Of a stretch of DNA of 64,000 nt, positions 23,050 through 32,831 are shown one piece after another; position 1 is the stretch's first letter; the number at the start of each line of letters is the position of its first letter. Under the pieces are notes generated by a model. That model made no database searches. It was not told the DNA's origin and saw only the letters and a program-made list of their open reading frames with translations. The stretch comes from Lunularia cruciata. Taxonomy: Eukaryota > Streptophyta > Marchantiopsida > Lunulariales > Lunulariaceae. The translations under genes were made by a program, and so were the position numbers. The stretch is from positions 69,516,333 to 69,580,332 of the forward strand of contig OX419756.1 in assembly GCA_948567375.1 (NCBI GenBank), written 5' to 3'.

Positions 23050-24012
23050 TGCCAAGCCAAGGCTCACAATCCAGGTCAAACAGTTCAGGTCCATAGCCTA
23101 ACCCAACACCTAACGCTTGCATGTCTCTGACACTGCTGGAACAACGGTAATACCGGTGCAAAAACCCATCACCCGCTCTCTCTCATCGGCGTTGGGCTCT
23201 ACCAACTGCTGTAACTGTGAGTCCCAAAGAAGTCCAGGTCCTCCCTCTCGAAAAGCATGAGAGCTTGGGAAACTCATGAGTGTGGGAAATGCAACTCTAG
23301 GCTGTCCAACTAGGTTCACCACTGCCATAGGTGACCTATCAGCAACCACCACTATCTAAGACTGATGCCCAACATCCAAGATATCATCAACAAGAATGTG
23401 GTCCAGTTGCTGAATCCCATCATAAGCACGCTGTAGAACCTCTGTGGGTCGTCCACCAAAGACAAAGACAATGAGCCCATGATCCCACTCTGGCTACATC
23501 TAACAATACAGTAGGTTCCATCCAAAAATGGACCTGATGTGTACTCACCACCACTCTGGTGCGAGAATCACCCAACAAAGGAACGTTCTCCAAAAGGTAA
23601 GCTGGAGAAACAGACTGATGAACCTGGAGATGTCGTAGAATCCGTAACATCTCCCAAAACACACCAAAACAAGGATCCTAAAGACCCAAACCGCGGCCCG
23701 CACGTGTATGTCCCTGACATGGCCATCCAGAAATCACCAAGTGAATAAGCCCATGTCTCTCTAGGTCATGCGCCCCCAGTAAGGAAATGTCTCCTGGTAG
23801 GGCCTTCTGGTAACCTCTTACTGTTGACATTGGTAACAACTCCGGATACCAATAGGCCAAGTGTGCCATATGATGTAGAGAGACTCGCCTAGCAGTCTCA
23901 TCTCTCTCTACATATAAGTACCTCTGTACTCGTATACCCGCCTGTAACACCGCAGCTAGTCCAGTGCTGATCCCACCAAACAACTCCAATAGGCATATCC
24001 CCTCTACTGGAG
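23050..24012 (-). pseudogene. C5-cytosine DNA methyltransferase domain in element B pol
   Basis: In one minus-strand frame (with several stops) the canonical motifs appear in order. Motif I is LLELFGGISTGLAAVLQAGI (about 24000-23940). Motif II is YLYVERDETARR. Motif IV is VISGWPCQGHTRAG, with the catalytic Cys codon at 23719-23717. A GLGL-x-DPCFGVFWEMLRIL segment follows. Motif VI is LLENVPLLGDSR (ENV at 23590-23582). Motif VIII is ARVGSWAHCLCLWWTT. A target-recognition part follows (PTLMSFPSSHAFREGGPG), then motif IX (ADERERVMGFCTGIT) and motif X (VLG-x-AMDLNCLTWIV, about 23100-23060). About 320 residues, a full catalytic domain. It lies between protease and RT of the same element. Stops at 23678, about 23390-23350 and 23109-23098 make this copy inactive. 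Such enzymes methylate cytosine in DNA. Confidence 0.9.
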
Positions 24013-24060
24013 ACTACCAAGCAATGAGTGTGGTATCCAGAGGTGTCAAAGCAATCGCCT

Positions 24061-25189
24061 CTAGAGGCTCATCCTCACACTCATCTCCTGATGGTACAAA
24101 GGCTCCACTCCAAGCCTACTGCACCAACTGATCTGCATGCTGCTACAATGCCTCCTCTGAACTCCACAATGGAACATCCAAGGTGGATGGAACAATCCCA
24201 CTCGTACTCCAAAGCCGAGTGATCTCCTTTGGTATTGGAGTATCCTCTGCATGGGCGTTCCCCTCCAACAAGTCATCATACCAAGTAATTGCACCACTGA
24301 AAGTGAAAATTGTTGTTGCCATGGTCCAGGACTGTAGTGAGCCAAGACTACCACTACTAAAGCATACTGGTAGGTGACATACCCGTCCCTCACCAGACTG
24401 CCAACCAGGTCTATAAGAGGCTGTCTCCTCCCAATAGTCAATGCTAAAACCCATGGGGTATAACATTGCTCCCCCAACTAGCACATCATATGACTCAGCT
24501 ATCGTCACAATAGCCTGAGCTCTCACCACCAAGCTATCGGTCGGATGACTAGGCTGAACCTAGACAACAAGCTCTCCACGTGTGATGTACTGTGTCAAAC
24601 CACCACGAAGAGATGTCTGGATCTGAAATGGACACCTCTCTACATCGCTCTTCTGTAACTCCTGACCAACAATTGCAGCCTTCCCCAACATAAGGGGCTG
24701 TGCACCAAAGTCTAACAAGACTCTCTATGGTGTATAGACCTTCCCTAAAGGTCCCACCAAACAAAAAATCCCCCTCTGGTTATCCAATAGGACAACACCA
24801 GGTGTAAACCGCACTCTCTCAAAGGCCGGTCTAGCTGGCAACTCCTCCAGTCTAGCCGTTACTGCCTGCCATAAACCACTGGTTACTGAACGGATCCCAT
24901 GCTCCTCAACCAAGTTAGCTCCACTACCAACCACCTCTGCTCTAGTAGTAGGAACTGCACCATCCCTACTCTCACCCAACGTGGCAGCCAACCGGAATAC
25001 TGGGGCTGGGTCAACTTCCAATGTAAACATGTCACACGCTGAAAACAAAGGATGCCGCATAATCAGCTGAGCCGCCCCCAACATCATGCTAGACTCAGTC
25101 TGTGTAGTAGTAGGTGGTTGACTAGCAGGTAGTCCATCATGTACTCCATCACCACCTATCACACCTACATTGGGACGTCTAAGAACCAT
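24061..25189 (-). pseudogene. Protease region of element B
   Basis: ORF 25189-24725 (154 codons) runs into a retropepsin-like site. After a stop the frame gives VLLDFGAQPLMLGK, where D-F-G-A stands for the usual D-T/S-G-A (about 24720-24675). ORF 24532-24143 then gives ESYDVLVGGAMLYPMGF, the usual end of a Ty3 protease. About 130 further codons (FSGAITWYDDLLEG and others) link it to the methyltransferase. The linker has no recognised domain. Confidence 0.7.
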
Positions 25190-25198
25190 GGATGTTGT

Positions 25199-25698
25199 CT
25201 ACATTGCCTCAGATAGCATGAAAGACTGGGGAAGTCTGACCTGTCTCCCAACCTCTCCTTTGTGTGGGTCCAACTCCATTGATGCTCCTCTAGGCTCTGG
25301 AGCACGTACTGCACTCCTAGTCACTGCTGCAGATGCATCCGCCTGTGTTGCTCCGCACATGAAGTTCAAAGCATCTCTATCACCAACATATGAGGTGGAA
25401 GCCTCAGCACCCGAATCTGATCTCCTTTGAGCAATAGCCATACTAGCCAATCTCTGCTCCAACTGCTCAACCCGAGTAGCCACTACTAACCCTACTAGGT
25501 GTAGATCCTCTACCACTACCTCTACCACCTCATCCTCCATGAATTGGAGCTCCTCTACTACCTACCATAGTAGCCCTACCACTCCGTAACTCTGGGTGTA
25601 GGTCAAAACACCGGTCACTAGTGTGACCAAATCTATGGCAATGCTCACACTGCCTCTGTGCTAGCTGTGATGCACCAGAGGTATTAGGTCCACTGCCC
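25199..25698 (-). pseudogene. gag of element B, C-terminal part with second zinc knuckle
   Basis: Directly beyond the young family A insertion. The frame 25698-25530 carries a CCHC knuckle, CEHCHRFGHTSDRC. A second frame, 25540-25199, continues (VEQLEQRLASMAIAQRR), a short coiled-coil-like stretch. The first knuckle lies on the other side of the insertion at about 33490-33530. Confidence 0.8.
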
Positions 25699-26375
25699 TG
25701 TGAGCCGGCCTGCCTCTCACTCAGGATGAACCTCTGATGGCTATTATGGTAGCGCACCATGGACTAAGAAGGCAAGGAACCCGAACTCCATCATACTCCT
25801 CCAAGGCTAACACTCCAAGACTCAAGACATTGCTCACTAGAGAACTCAATGAGAGAGAGATAGTTGCAAATGAAAGGATGATGAGTACCTCCTCACCCCT
25901 TGTTTATATACTTGTGAAATAGTTACGTACCAAAGTTACTAATTCTCGTAGTAACTCAAGTTACTAGACTAAAAGTCAAGTAAAGTCAAAAAGTAGAAAG
26001 AAATATCCATTCACATGGGCATATTCCCCTTATCTTGACCCAACCACTAAAGCAAGGATTCCTTCACATGGGCTATCCTTGGACTAAAGAAGAATCCAAA
26101 ATAAAAAGGCTTGCGGGCCCAAGAGTTCTCAACTCTTTCCCCAAAGCCAAACACCTAGGAATAATACCAAGTCAACACACTAAAATCCAAAATAGTGGTG
26201 CTCATCTTTTCTACTTCCTCTAAAGTAAGGTCCACTCTATCTTAGCTATGACTAACTTTAGCTAACCATGACTAATATAGAACCATCCTTTATCTCTATA
26301 AATAATATCTCTTAAGTACTTGTAATACCAAGCTAAATATCACAATACCACACACATGCACAAATGGGTGTTACA
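25699..26375 (-). repeat. 3' LTR of element A1
   Basis: Plus-strand TGTGAGCC to GTGTTACA, 677 bp. It differs from 32810-33486 at five positions (all transitions I could see). The polypurine tract of the element (GTCCGGGGGTAAA in element direction) abuts it at 26376-26388. Confidence 0.95.
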
Positions 26376-26579
26376 TTTACCCCCGGACTAAGTTTTCACT
26401 TTGTCCTCAAAGTAAAGGTCTCTCTACCTTCTATGGTACATCTTCAACTTATCATGGTTAATCCTATCAAAGTGTCTTCCTCCCAACTCCTTGAGATCAT
26501 AGGTGTAATTGCCCCACACCTTCTCTACTATGAAAGGTCCAAAGTACTTAGGCAAAAACTTCTTTTGCACTCTCTTGAA

Positions 26580-28670
26580 TCAAATGGAATCAAACAACAT
26601 TACCCAATCACCTTCTTTGAAAGGCTCCACCTTCTTCTTGCCTTGCTTCTTGTCATAGCTCTCCTTTTGTTTCCTTTGGGCTTGCTCCACTTGAACCATA
26701 GCAACTGCTCTTGCCTCTTTCAACTCCATGAGTTGATCCTTCCTTGACTTCTCTGCATCACTTCCTTGTGCTTTCTTCAATCTCCTATGAATGGTTTGGA
26801 AGGTAGGAAGATCAAAGTGAATAGGTAAGGTAGACTCAATACCATACACCAATTGGAATGGAGAATATCCGGTGGAAGTCTTCATGGTTGTCCTATACTC
26901 CCACAAAACTGCATGAATCCTCTTGTCCCAATGATGTTTAGCCCCCTCCATTTCTGCATCTTTGGCCAACATCATGCACAAGGTCTGATTGGTTCTCTCT
27001 GCCAAGCCATTGGAATTTGGCTTATAGGATGTAGTTACTCTATGTGTGATAGAGAAATGTTGTAGCATGGCTGTAGTAATGCTTCCTGTAAACTCTCCTC
27101 CTCTATCAGAAACCAACTCCAAAGGGCATCCAAACCTAGTGATAATGCGTTCATAAAGAAATCTACCCACTTCATCTTCATTCTTGTCCCTCAATGGTCT
27201 AGCCTCAACCCACTTGGTAAGGTAATCAGTAACTACCACAATGTACCGATTGTTCCTTGGGGTTCTATTGAGAGGACCTACAAAATCAATTCCCCACTTC
27301 TCAAAAGGTCCTAGCAATGGAATTGATCTAAGTGGTGGAGTGGATGTAGACTTTCTAGCAAAAGCTTGACAAACATGACAAGTTTTGCAATAATCAAGAC
27401 AATCCTTGAAAATCCCTCTCCAATGGTAACCTGCATCTAGAATCTTGAAAGCAGTCACCTTTCTTGCAAAGTGTCCTCCACATACTAAACCTTCATGGAA
27501 CTCCTTTATGAGTAGGATAGACTCTTCCTTACCCACTGCTCTTCGAAGTAGACCATCTGCTCCTTGGTGAAAAAGAATATCCTCCACCATTATGTAAGGT
27601 CTAGACCTTGCTGCAAGGGCCTTCCTCTCCCTAGCATGCATCCCTTCTGGATAGTTACCTTTTGTCACAAAATCCACAATCTCCTTGTACTCCATTGGAA
27701 CCTCTTGAGTGACTGAGATTATCATGAGCTCCTCATCCGGGAAGGAATCATCCACTGGCTCATCTCCATCATGATCATAGGCTCTAGATAATAAATCAGC
27801 ATTTGCATGTTTCTTTCCTGGCCTATCTTCAATGGTGTAGTCATACTCAGACAAGAGTATCATCCACCTTGCTAGTCTCCCTTCAACATTAGGCTTGTTG
27901 AAGATGTACTTCAAAGCCTTGTGATCTGTGACAATGGTGGCTTTCCCTCCAATCAAGTAGTGTCTAAACTTCTTGAGACCAAAGATCACTGCCAACCCTT
28001 CTCTCTCCGTGACAGAGTAGTTCTTCTCTGCTGAAACCATCTGCCTACTAGCATAAGCTATTGGATGATCATGCCCATCTTGGTCTAATTGACTAAGAGT
28101 GCATCCTATAGCTACATTAGAAGCATCAATGCAGAGGATGAAAGGTTTACTCCAATCAGGTTCAGCAAGAATTGGAGCTACAACAAGGGATTGCTTGAGC
28201 TCCTCAAAAGCTTTGAGAGCCTCCTTGTCTTCCAAAATCACCATGTAATCTACACCCTTCTTCATGTAGATGGTCAATGCATAAGCCTTGTTGGAAAATG
28301 AGAAGATGAACCTCCTATAGTACCCAACCATCCCCAAGAATTGGCGTAACTTTGTCAAGCTTGAAGGGAATGGAAGGTCTGAGATTTTCCTCACCTTCTC
28401 AGGATCAACTGCTATTCCATCCTTGGAGATGATATGCCCCAAAAGTAGACCTTCTTCACATCCAAAAATGCAGTTCTCTGGGTTGAGTGATGCATTTGCC
28501 TCATCCAAGCGTTGCAAGACTTTGATTATGTACTCAAAGTGCTCCTCCTTGCTCCCATAGACACAAAAGTCATCAATGAAATCTCTTACAAATTTCCCAA
28601 TGAAAGGTTCAAATACCTTGTTCATGAACCGTTGGAATGTGGCTGGAGCATTGCAAAGCCCAAAAGGCAT
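26580..28670 (-). CDS. pol of element A1: RT (C-term), RNase H, integrase (696 aa)
   Basis: Long uninterrupted frame. It begins inside RT at MPFGLCNAPATFQRF and has the RT active site in VRDFIDDFCVYG (F-I-D-D, a variant of YxDD). The connection region (FLGMVGYYRRF) comes next. RNase H follows (FILCIDASNVAIGCTLS, TDHKALKYIF). The integrase zinc finger has the HHCC pattern (GGHFARK...CKTCHVC). The integrase core has D in WGIDFVGPL, D in VSDRGGEF and E in GLAERTNQ. It ends at KEGDWVMLFDSI; about 65 more codons of integrase tail lie after the stop in sequence to 26390. The true RT start is upstream (28997), cut off by one TGA, so this frame alone is not a natural protein. Confidence 0.9.
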   Translation of the reverse strand: MPFGLCNAPATFQRFMNKVFEPFIGKFVRDFIDDFCVYGSKEEHFEYIIKVLQRLDEANASLNPENCIFGCEEGLLLGHIISKDGIAVDPEKVRKISDLPFPSSLTKLRQFLGMVGYYRRFIFSFSNKAYALTIYMKKGVDYMVILEDKEALKAFEELKQSLVVAPILAEPDWSKPFILCIDASNVAIGCTLSQLDQDGHDHPIAYASRQMVSAEKNYSVTEREGLAVIFGLKKFRHYLIGGKATIVTDHKALKYIFNKPNVEGRLARWMILLSEYDYTIEDRPGKKHANADLLSRAYDHDGDEPVDDSFPDEELMIISVTQEVPMEYKEIVDFVTKGNYPEGMHARERKALAARSRPYIMVEDILFHQGADGLLRRAVGKEESILLIKEFHEGLVCGGHFARKVTAFKILDAGYHWRGIFKDCLDYCKTCHVCQAFARKSTSTPPLRSIPLLGPFEKWGIDFVGPLNRTPRNNRYIVVVTDYLTKWVEARPLRDKNEDEVGRFLYERIITRFGCPLELVSDRGGEFTGSITTAMLQHFSITHRVTTSYKPNSNGLAERTNQTLCMMLAKDAEMEGAKHHWDKRIHAVLWEYRTTMKTSTGYSPFQLVYGIESTLPIHFDLPTFQTIHRRLKKAQGSDAEKSRKDQLMELKEARAVAMVQVEQAQRKQKESYDKKQGKKKVEPFKEGDWVMLFDSI

Positions 28671-28691
28671 GACCTTGAAAGCGTAAGTTCC

Positions 28692-28997
28692 TCAAGGTGT
28701 GGTGAATGTGGTGAGTTGTTGATGCTCTGGTGCAATCTTGATTTGGTTATATCCACTATAACCATCACCAAAACTGTACCTCTCATGACCTGCAACCTCC
28801 TCCAAGATCTCATCAATGAATGGCAATGGGTAGTAGTCCTTCTTGGTAACAACATTGAGCTTCTTGTAATCCACACATACCCGAAGCTTGCCATTCTTTT
28901 TCTTCACAATGACAATTGGAGACACCCATTCTGAATTCTCCACCTCAAAGATAAATCCAGCCCCCTTGAGCTTATCAATCTCCTCCTTCACAACCAA
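28692..28997 (-). pseudogene. RT N-terminal part of element A1
   Basis: Frame from KEEIDKLKGAGFIFEVENSE through IVIVKKKNGKLRVCVDYKKL and KDYYPLPFIDEILEE to a TGA at 28694-28692. The family normally has Trp there (TGG), in the conserved TPWG stretch. It continues in the same frame at 28670. One G-to-A change therefore separates RT into two frames. Confidence 0.85.
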
Positions 28998-29051
28998 AGA
29001 TATTGGTGGGCTAATGCGACGTTGCTTTTGGCGGATTGGTCTTGCATGTGA

Positions 29052-29480
29052 CTACACCTCTATCTTGTGCTCCTCCAAGGTGACTTCCTTCAAATCCTTG
29101 TAACTAAAAGCAAACACATGGATGAACTTGCGGAAAATCTCCTCAAATCTCACCTTCTCCTCCTTGGTAACATTTGGGCCATACTTGAGGGTAGATAACC
29201 TTCTCTCTACCTCCTCAAGTGTCAATGGTGATTTATCTGGGTCCTTCAAAACCTCTGGCTTAGGTGCAAAATCCATAGCACACAAAGGATACACATCTGA
29301 ATCACATTCAGATTCATCCTCCTCCGTGGAAGTCTCCTCTTCCATGCTTGTGTCCACACCTGAAGCTCCTTCTTCAGAATCTGATTCCCAATAATCAGAA
29401 GATGGTGTATCTGAATGTGAAGTGTTGCTGGTGTTAGTCACATGAACAGTGACTCTATGGTTTGATGGCCCAATCCTCAA
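29052..29480 (-). pseudogene. Protease-RT linker of element A1
   Basis: 142-codon frame between protease and RT. It is acidic and Ser-rich (SDSEEGASGVDTSMEEETST) and is followed by YPLCAMDFAPKPEVL and RFEEIFRKFIHVFAFSYKDL, the usual segment before Ty3 RT. It starts after a TGA at 29498-29496 and ends at a TAG at about 29050, where element X keeps a sense codon. It is part of one polyprotein and not a separate gene. Confidence 0.75.
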
Positions 29481-29633
29481 GTACCCTTTGTGCCATCAAT
29501 CAGTTGTGCGTGTTGCTCTCAACCATGGCCTCCCAAGAAGTAAGTCATAGCTTGAATCCTTCAAGACTTGGAAAGTCATGAGATTTTGAACTCCCATAAC
29601 TGAAACTACCACCTTATCCATCACCCCTACTGG

Positions 29634-31310
29634 TCAAACTTGCTGCTTGTTTGCCATGCTCACCACAAATGTTGAAGGTCTTGAGGGTATCATACCCAAC
29701 TTCTTCATCAACCTTTCTGACATGGCATTCACTGCTGATCCTCCATCAACCAATGCATCCTTGATGTTGTGACCATTCACTTTCACATCAATCTTGGAGG
29801 CATATTCACAAGCTTCCCATGGTGCTGGCTTGGCATCAACCACCCCCATTGATATTGGAACTTTTGCCTTCTTCTTCTTCTTGCTCCTTGTAGAACTCAA
29901 ATCACCTCTAAGCTCCTTTCTCAAGGTAGGGTTCAAAGCAATTAATTGGCCCACTGTGATGTTAGCCTTGTGACTACCAACATCCTCCAACACATTGTAG
30001 TTCCATTGTTGCTTTGAGATCAAGAAGTCCTCCATCCCCAACTTCTTCCTTGGAGTCTTTGTTGTTGATGGTGTTGAGGTGCGAGTGCTCCTAGTAGACA
30101 TAGGAGTATCCTTGCTTGAACTAAATCCTTGAGAAGAGTGAATATCCTCTGCAAAACGAGCTCTCTTCTTCTCTTCTGCCAAAAGCTCCAAATTAAGACC
30201 CTTGGAGTTTGAGCACTCTCCCTTCTCATACTTGCTCTCAACCACATCTATGGATGCTATCCCCTTACCTTTGTTGGGATTAGGAGCCACTTGGGTTTCA
30301 CTACCTCCCTCTTTCCCTCTATTGGCTCCCTCATAACCCCTTCCTCCATGGTAAGTGGAATTTGGGCAATTCCTTTGGATATGGCCTCTTCCTCCACAAC
30401 CAAAACAATTTCTATCATTGAGATTGTTGGCTGGTTGGCCTCCTCTATATGGATAGTTTCCATAACTCCTAGGCCCTCTCCCTACATTCTGATCCACCTC
30501 TCTCTTCTCCCATAGTTGCACCACATTGATCTTGAGATCCGCAAGTTGTTCTGTGATGGTTTGGAGTGGATCTTTTGGTGGAGGTGCAAGAACTGGAGCA
30601 ACTAATACTTGTGGTGCAACCCTTGTCACCAAAGTATCAGAAGTTCCACCATACTTGTAGCCTTGAGGAGGATGCACAACCTCCTTCACCACCAAATCAC
30701 TCTCATCCCCTTCCAAACTCTCCTCCATACGAATTGCGATCTTGATAGCTTCAACCTTGGAAGAAGGTTTCTCATATCTCACCTTGCTTCTAATTTGTGG
30801 TCTCAGTCCTCCCACAAAATTCTTGGTGAGCATGGCCCCTATGCCAATCATTGTAGTCTCCACATCATCCCCACCCTTCCTCAACACTATGTGAAATCTG
30901 GACTCCAACTTTTCTACTCTTTCCACATAGACCCTCACTTTCTCTCCATCTCCTTGCTTGAGAAATGTAACCTCACTCATCAATCTCTCATAACTCTCAT
31001 CAGGAAGAAAGTTCTCAATGAGTGCTGAAGTCAAAGTCTCCCAAGACTCCTCTTCCCCCTCTCTCCTCTCTCTCTTTTGGTATTCTGACTCATACCATGT
31101 AAGTGCTGCATCCTCAAAGAAATCTGGTAATAATGAGGCCCACTCATTCTTCCTCCTCTCATTTTTTCCTATGCAAGCTCTCTTGAAGTGTCTCACAAAG
31201 GCCTCCACATCTTCTCCATCCTTGCCAAAAAAAACCGGAAGTTTTCCCCATCTTAACCCCTCACTATCTTTCTTTTCTCTCAATTTTTTTTTCTCTTTTC
31301 TTTCTCTCAC
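29634..31310 (-). CDS. gag-protease of element A1 (558 aa)
   Basis: Structural polyprotein in one frame. The capsid domain covers about residues 25-150 (LPVFFGKDGEDVEAFVRHF, LTWYESEYQKRE, NFLPDESYERLMSE). A linker follows, then a CCHC zinc knuckle near residue 305 (CFGCGGRGHIQRNC). A long basic, Ser/Thr-rich segment comes next, then a retropepsin-like protease at the end (IKDALVDGGSAVNAMSERL; D-G-G-S instead of D-S/T-G). It terminates at a TGA (29636-29634) also present in element X. The start ATG at 31310 follows a purine-rich leader. Gag makes the particle, and the knuckle binds RNA. Confidence 0.9.
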   Translation of the reverse strand: MRERKEKKKLREKKDSEGLRWGKLPVFFGKDGEDVEAFVRHFKRACIGKNERRKNEWASLLPDFFEDAALTWYESEYQKRERREGEEESWETLTSALIENFLPDESYERLMSEVTFLKQGDGEKVRVYVERVEKLESRFHIVLRKGGDDVETTMIGIGAMLTKNFVGGLRPQIRSKVRYEKPSSKVEAIKIAIRMEESLEGDESDLVVKEVVHPPQGYKYGGTSDTLVTRVAPQVLVAPVLAPPPKDPLQTITEQLADLKINVVQLWEKREVDQNVGRGPRSYGNYPYRGGQPANNLNDRNCFGCGGRGHIQRNCPNSTYHGGRGYEGANRGKEGGSETQVAPNPNKGKGIASIDVVESKYEKGECSNSKGLNLELLAEEKKRARFAEDIHSSQGFSSSKDTPMSTRSTRTSTPSTTKTPRKKLGMEDFLISKQQWNYNVLEDVGSHKANITVGQLIALNPTLRKELRGDLSSTRSKKKKKAKVPISMGVVDAKPAPWEACEYASKIDVKVNGHNIKDALVDGGSAVNAMSERLMKKLGMIPSRPSTFVVSMANKQQV

Positions 31311-31484
31311 TCTATTACTAATAGAGTATATACATGACTAACACCATCTAAGAATAATCCACTCTAGGGAACACAAAAGGTTCAGGTTGCTCCAAGATTT
31401 CTATAGCAACATCAAATCCTAGAGTGCATATTAATCTAACTCTCATGGATAGTTTATCCATAAGTTGAAAGATTATCTCCATCA

Positions 31485-31982
31485 CTAATCTTGAGAACTA
31501 GCTGATGAAGGTGGTAGTATTTCTGTAGCTGTACTAAGACTCTCTCCAAGATCCTTCACCAAAGTTTCCAAAAGTGCTTTTACTCCACTACACTCATGTC
31601 CTTTTGGAAGTCCTTCAACTCCACAAACCTCACACAACTCCTTGGTCTTAGATCTTCTCCCTCCCAATCTTGGTGAAGAAGGTCCAACATGCAAACCCAA
31701 GTCAAGTAAGCCTCTCCTTTCCCTCAATCTCTTGCTCTCAAAGGTCAATGGACATGAACTTGCCTTATGTTCCTTCTCTCCACATAGAAAGCACTTAGAC
31801 TCACTCTTTCCTCCAAGTGGTGTAGGTTTTTGGATCCTCTCAACACTCTCTTCAAATTCTATTGTAAACTCTCTTTTCCTCAAATCCACCCCTACAATCA
31901 CCTCAAACCCTTGGGGAACCTTGCATAATCTCAATTTCCACTCTTGATGACCCTCCATGTTCCCCAAGATGAATCTAAACAC
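31485..31982 (-). CDS. Pre-gag accessory ORF of element A1 (165 aa, zinc-knuckle protein)
   Basis: Separate frame between leader and gag, in the same strand. Contains a CCHC knuckle (CFLCGEKEHKASSC, about residues 63-76) and a second Cys/His cluster (CEVCGVEGLPKGHEC, about residues 119-133). The first 40 residues are hydrophobic/basic (VIVGVDLRKREF). It is conserved end to end in the old element X copy at 10970-11386. Most plant Ty3 elements have nothing coding here. Function unknown; RNA binding is an inference from the knuckle. It may be joined to upstream sequence by splicing, which cannot be decided here. Confidence 0.6.
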   Translation of the reverse strand: MFRFILGNMEGHQEWKLRLCKVPQGFEVIVGVDLRKREFTIEFEESVERIQKPTPLGGKSESKCFLCGEKEHKASSCPLTFESKRLRERRGLLDLGLHVGPSSPRLGGRRSKTKELCEVCGVEGLPKGHECSGVKALLETLVKDLGESLSTATEILPPSSASSQD

Positions 31983-32597
31983 TCAAACATGCTTTTTGTT
32001 GATCTCAAACTTCTCATGCATGAGATCTCCACTCTGCAGAATTGACCCTTCCTCACAATGTCACTCAAATCTCCCAACCAATATGTCAGAGTTCTTTGAA
32101 ATTTTCCACACTTTATCACAACTCCAAAGCGTCCCTCCCTGCAAAATTTCAGATCTTTTCATCGAGCCATTTGGCCTAGACACCTTTCTATTCAGCACCC
32201 ATATTTCAGATTTGGTCTGAAAACCACCCCCCCTCACTTCAAAAACTCATAACGCCCTGCGCAAAAACGATCTCTCTCTAATTATTCTAGGATACAATGC
32301 ACTGAATTTTCTTGGAAATTTTCAGGAAAATTCACTGAAAATTGAAGAACTGGCAGACTCTATACAATTTTCCAGAGAGCATGCAGTTGCGGGAGCACTT
32401 TACCCTATCAACTTTCAAAAATTCTAGCCCAGTGCGCATAGAAGCTCTCTCAATTATTTCAAGTGTGCGAACTGAGAGATAACCCAAGCTATCATGTGTA
32501 GAAATCTCAAGTCCAGATCTCAAACTTGAGATTTTGCCCAAAATCACCTTAATCGCCAAAATCTGCAATCCACCTCACACAATCTCTCCTATTCCTC

Positions 32598-32831
32598 TCA
32601 TGTGTACAAGATGTACAAAATCACCTCAAAGACATCATAATGAACTACAGGGTATACAAATGGATCTTGGTTCTCTAACATAAGTTCAGCCCTCTCCTCT
32701 CCTAATGTTCTCTCCAAGTGAGCTCTCATAGCCTCCTTCTGCCTAATGTAGAATTGGACACGGAACATTATCTTGCCTTCTAGAGAAGTCCCGGCAACGG
32801 AACCAAAAATGTGAGCCGGCCTGTCTCTCAC
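32598..32831 (-). CDS. Leader ORF of element A1 crossing the primer-binding site (77 aa, unknown)
   Basis: ATG lies in the last bases of the 5' LTR (32831) and the frame reads through the primer-binding site. It ends at TYI/LYT-stop as in element X (10330-10563). Blocks kept in both: GTSLEGKIMF, LERTLG-ER, VVHYDVFEVILYI. Nothing recognised. A start inside the LTR means each LTR supplies a start codon for it. Confidence 0.35.
   Translation of the reverse strand: MRDRPAHIFGSVAGTSLEGKIMFRVQFYIRQKEAMRAHLERTLGEERAELMLENQDPFVYPVVHYDVFEVILYILYT
32788..32805 (-). other. Primer-binding site of element A1
   Basis: In element direction TGGTTCCGTTGCCGGGAC, four bases after the LTR end. It complements the 3' end of a tRNA ending GGCAACGGAACCA. 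This fits plant tRNA-Glu from memory of its acceptor stem; a tRNA search would confirm. Confidence 0.7.

Noticed and set aside
23050..24012. A host DNA methyltransferase gene rather than an element domain
   Set aside because: It is intronless, lies in line between protease and RT of element B on the same strand, and the flanks on both sides are element sequence.
32788..32805. tRNA gene fragment
   Set aside because: Only the 18-nt tRNA 3'-end complement is present next to an LTR, so it is a primer-binding site.
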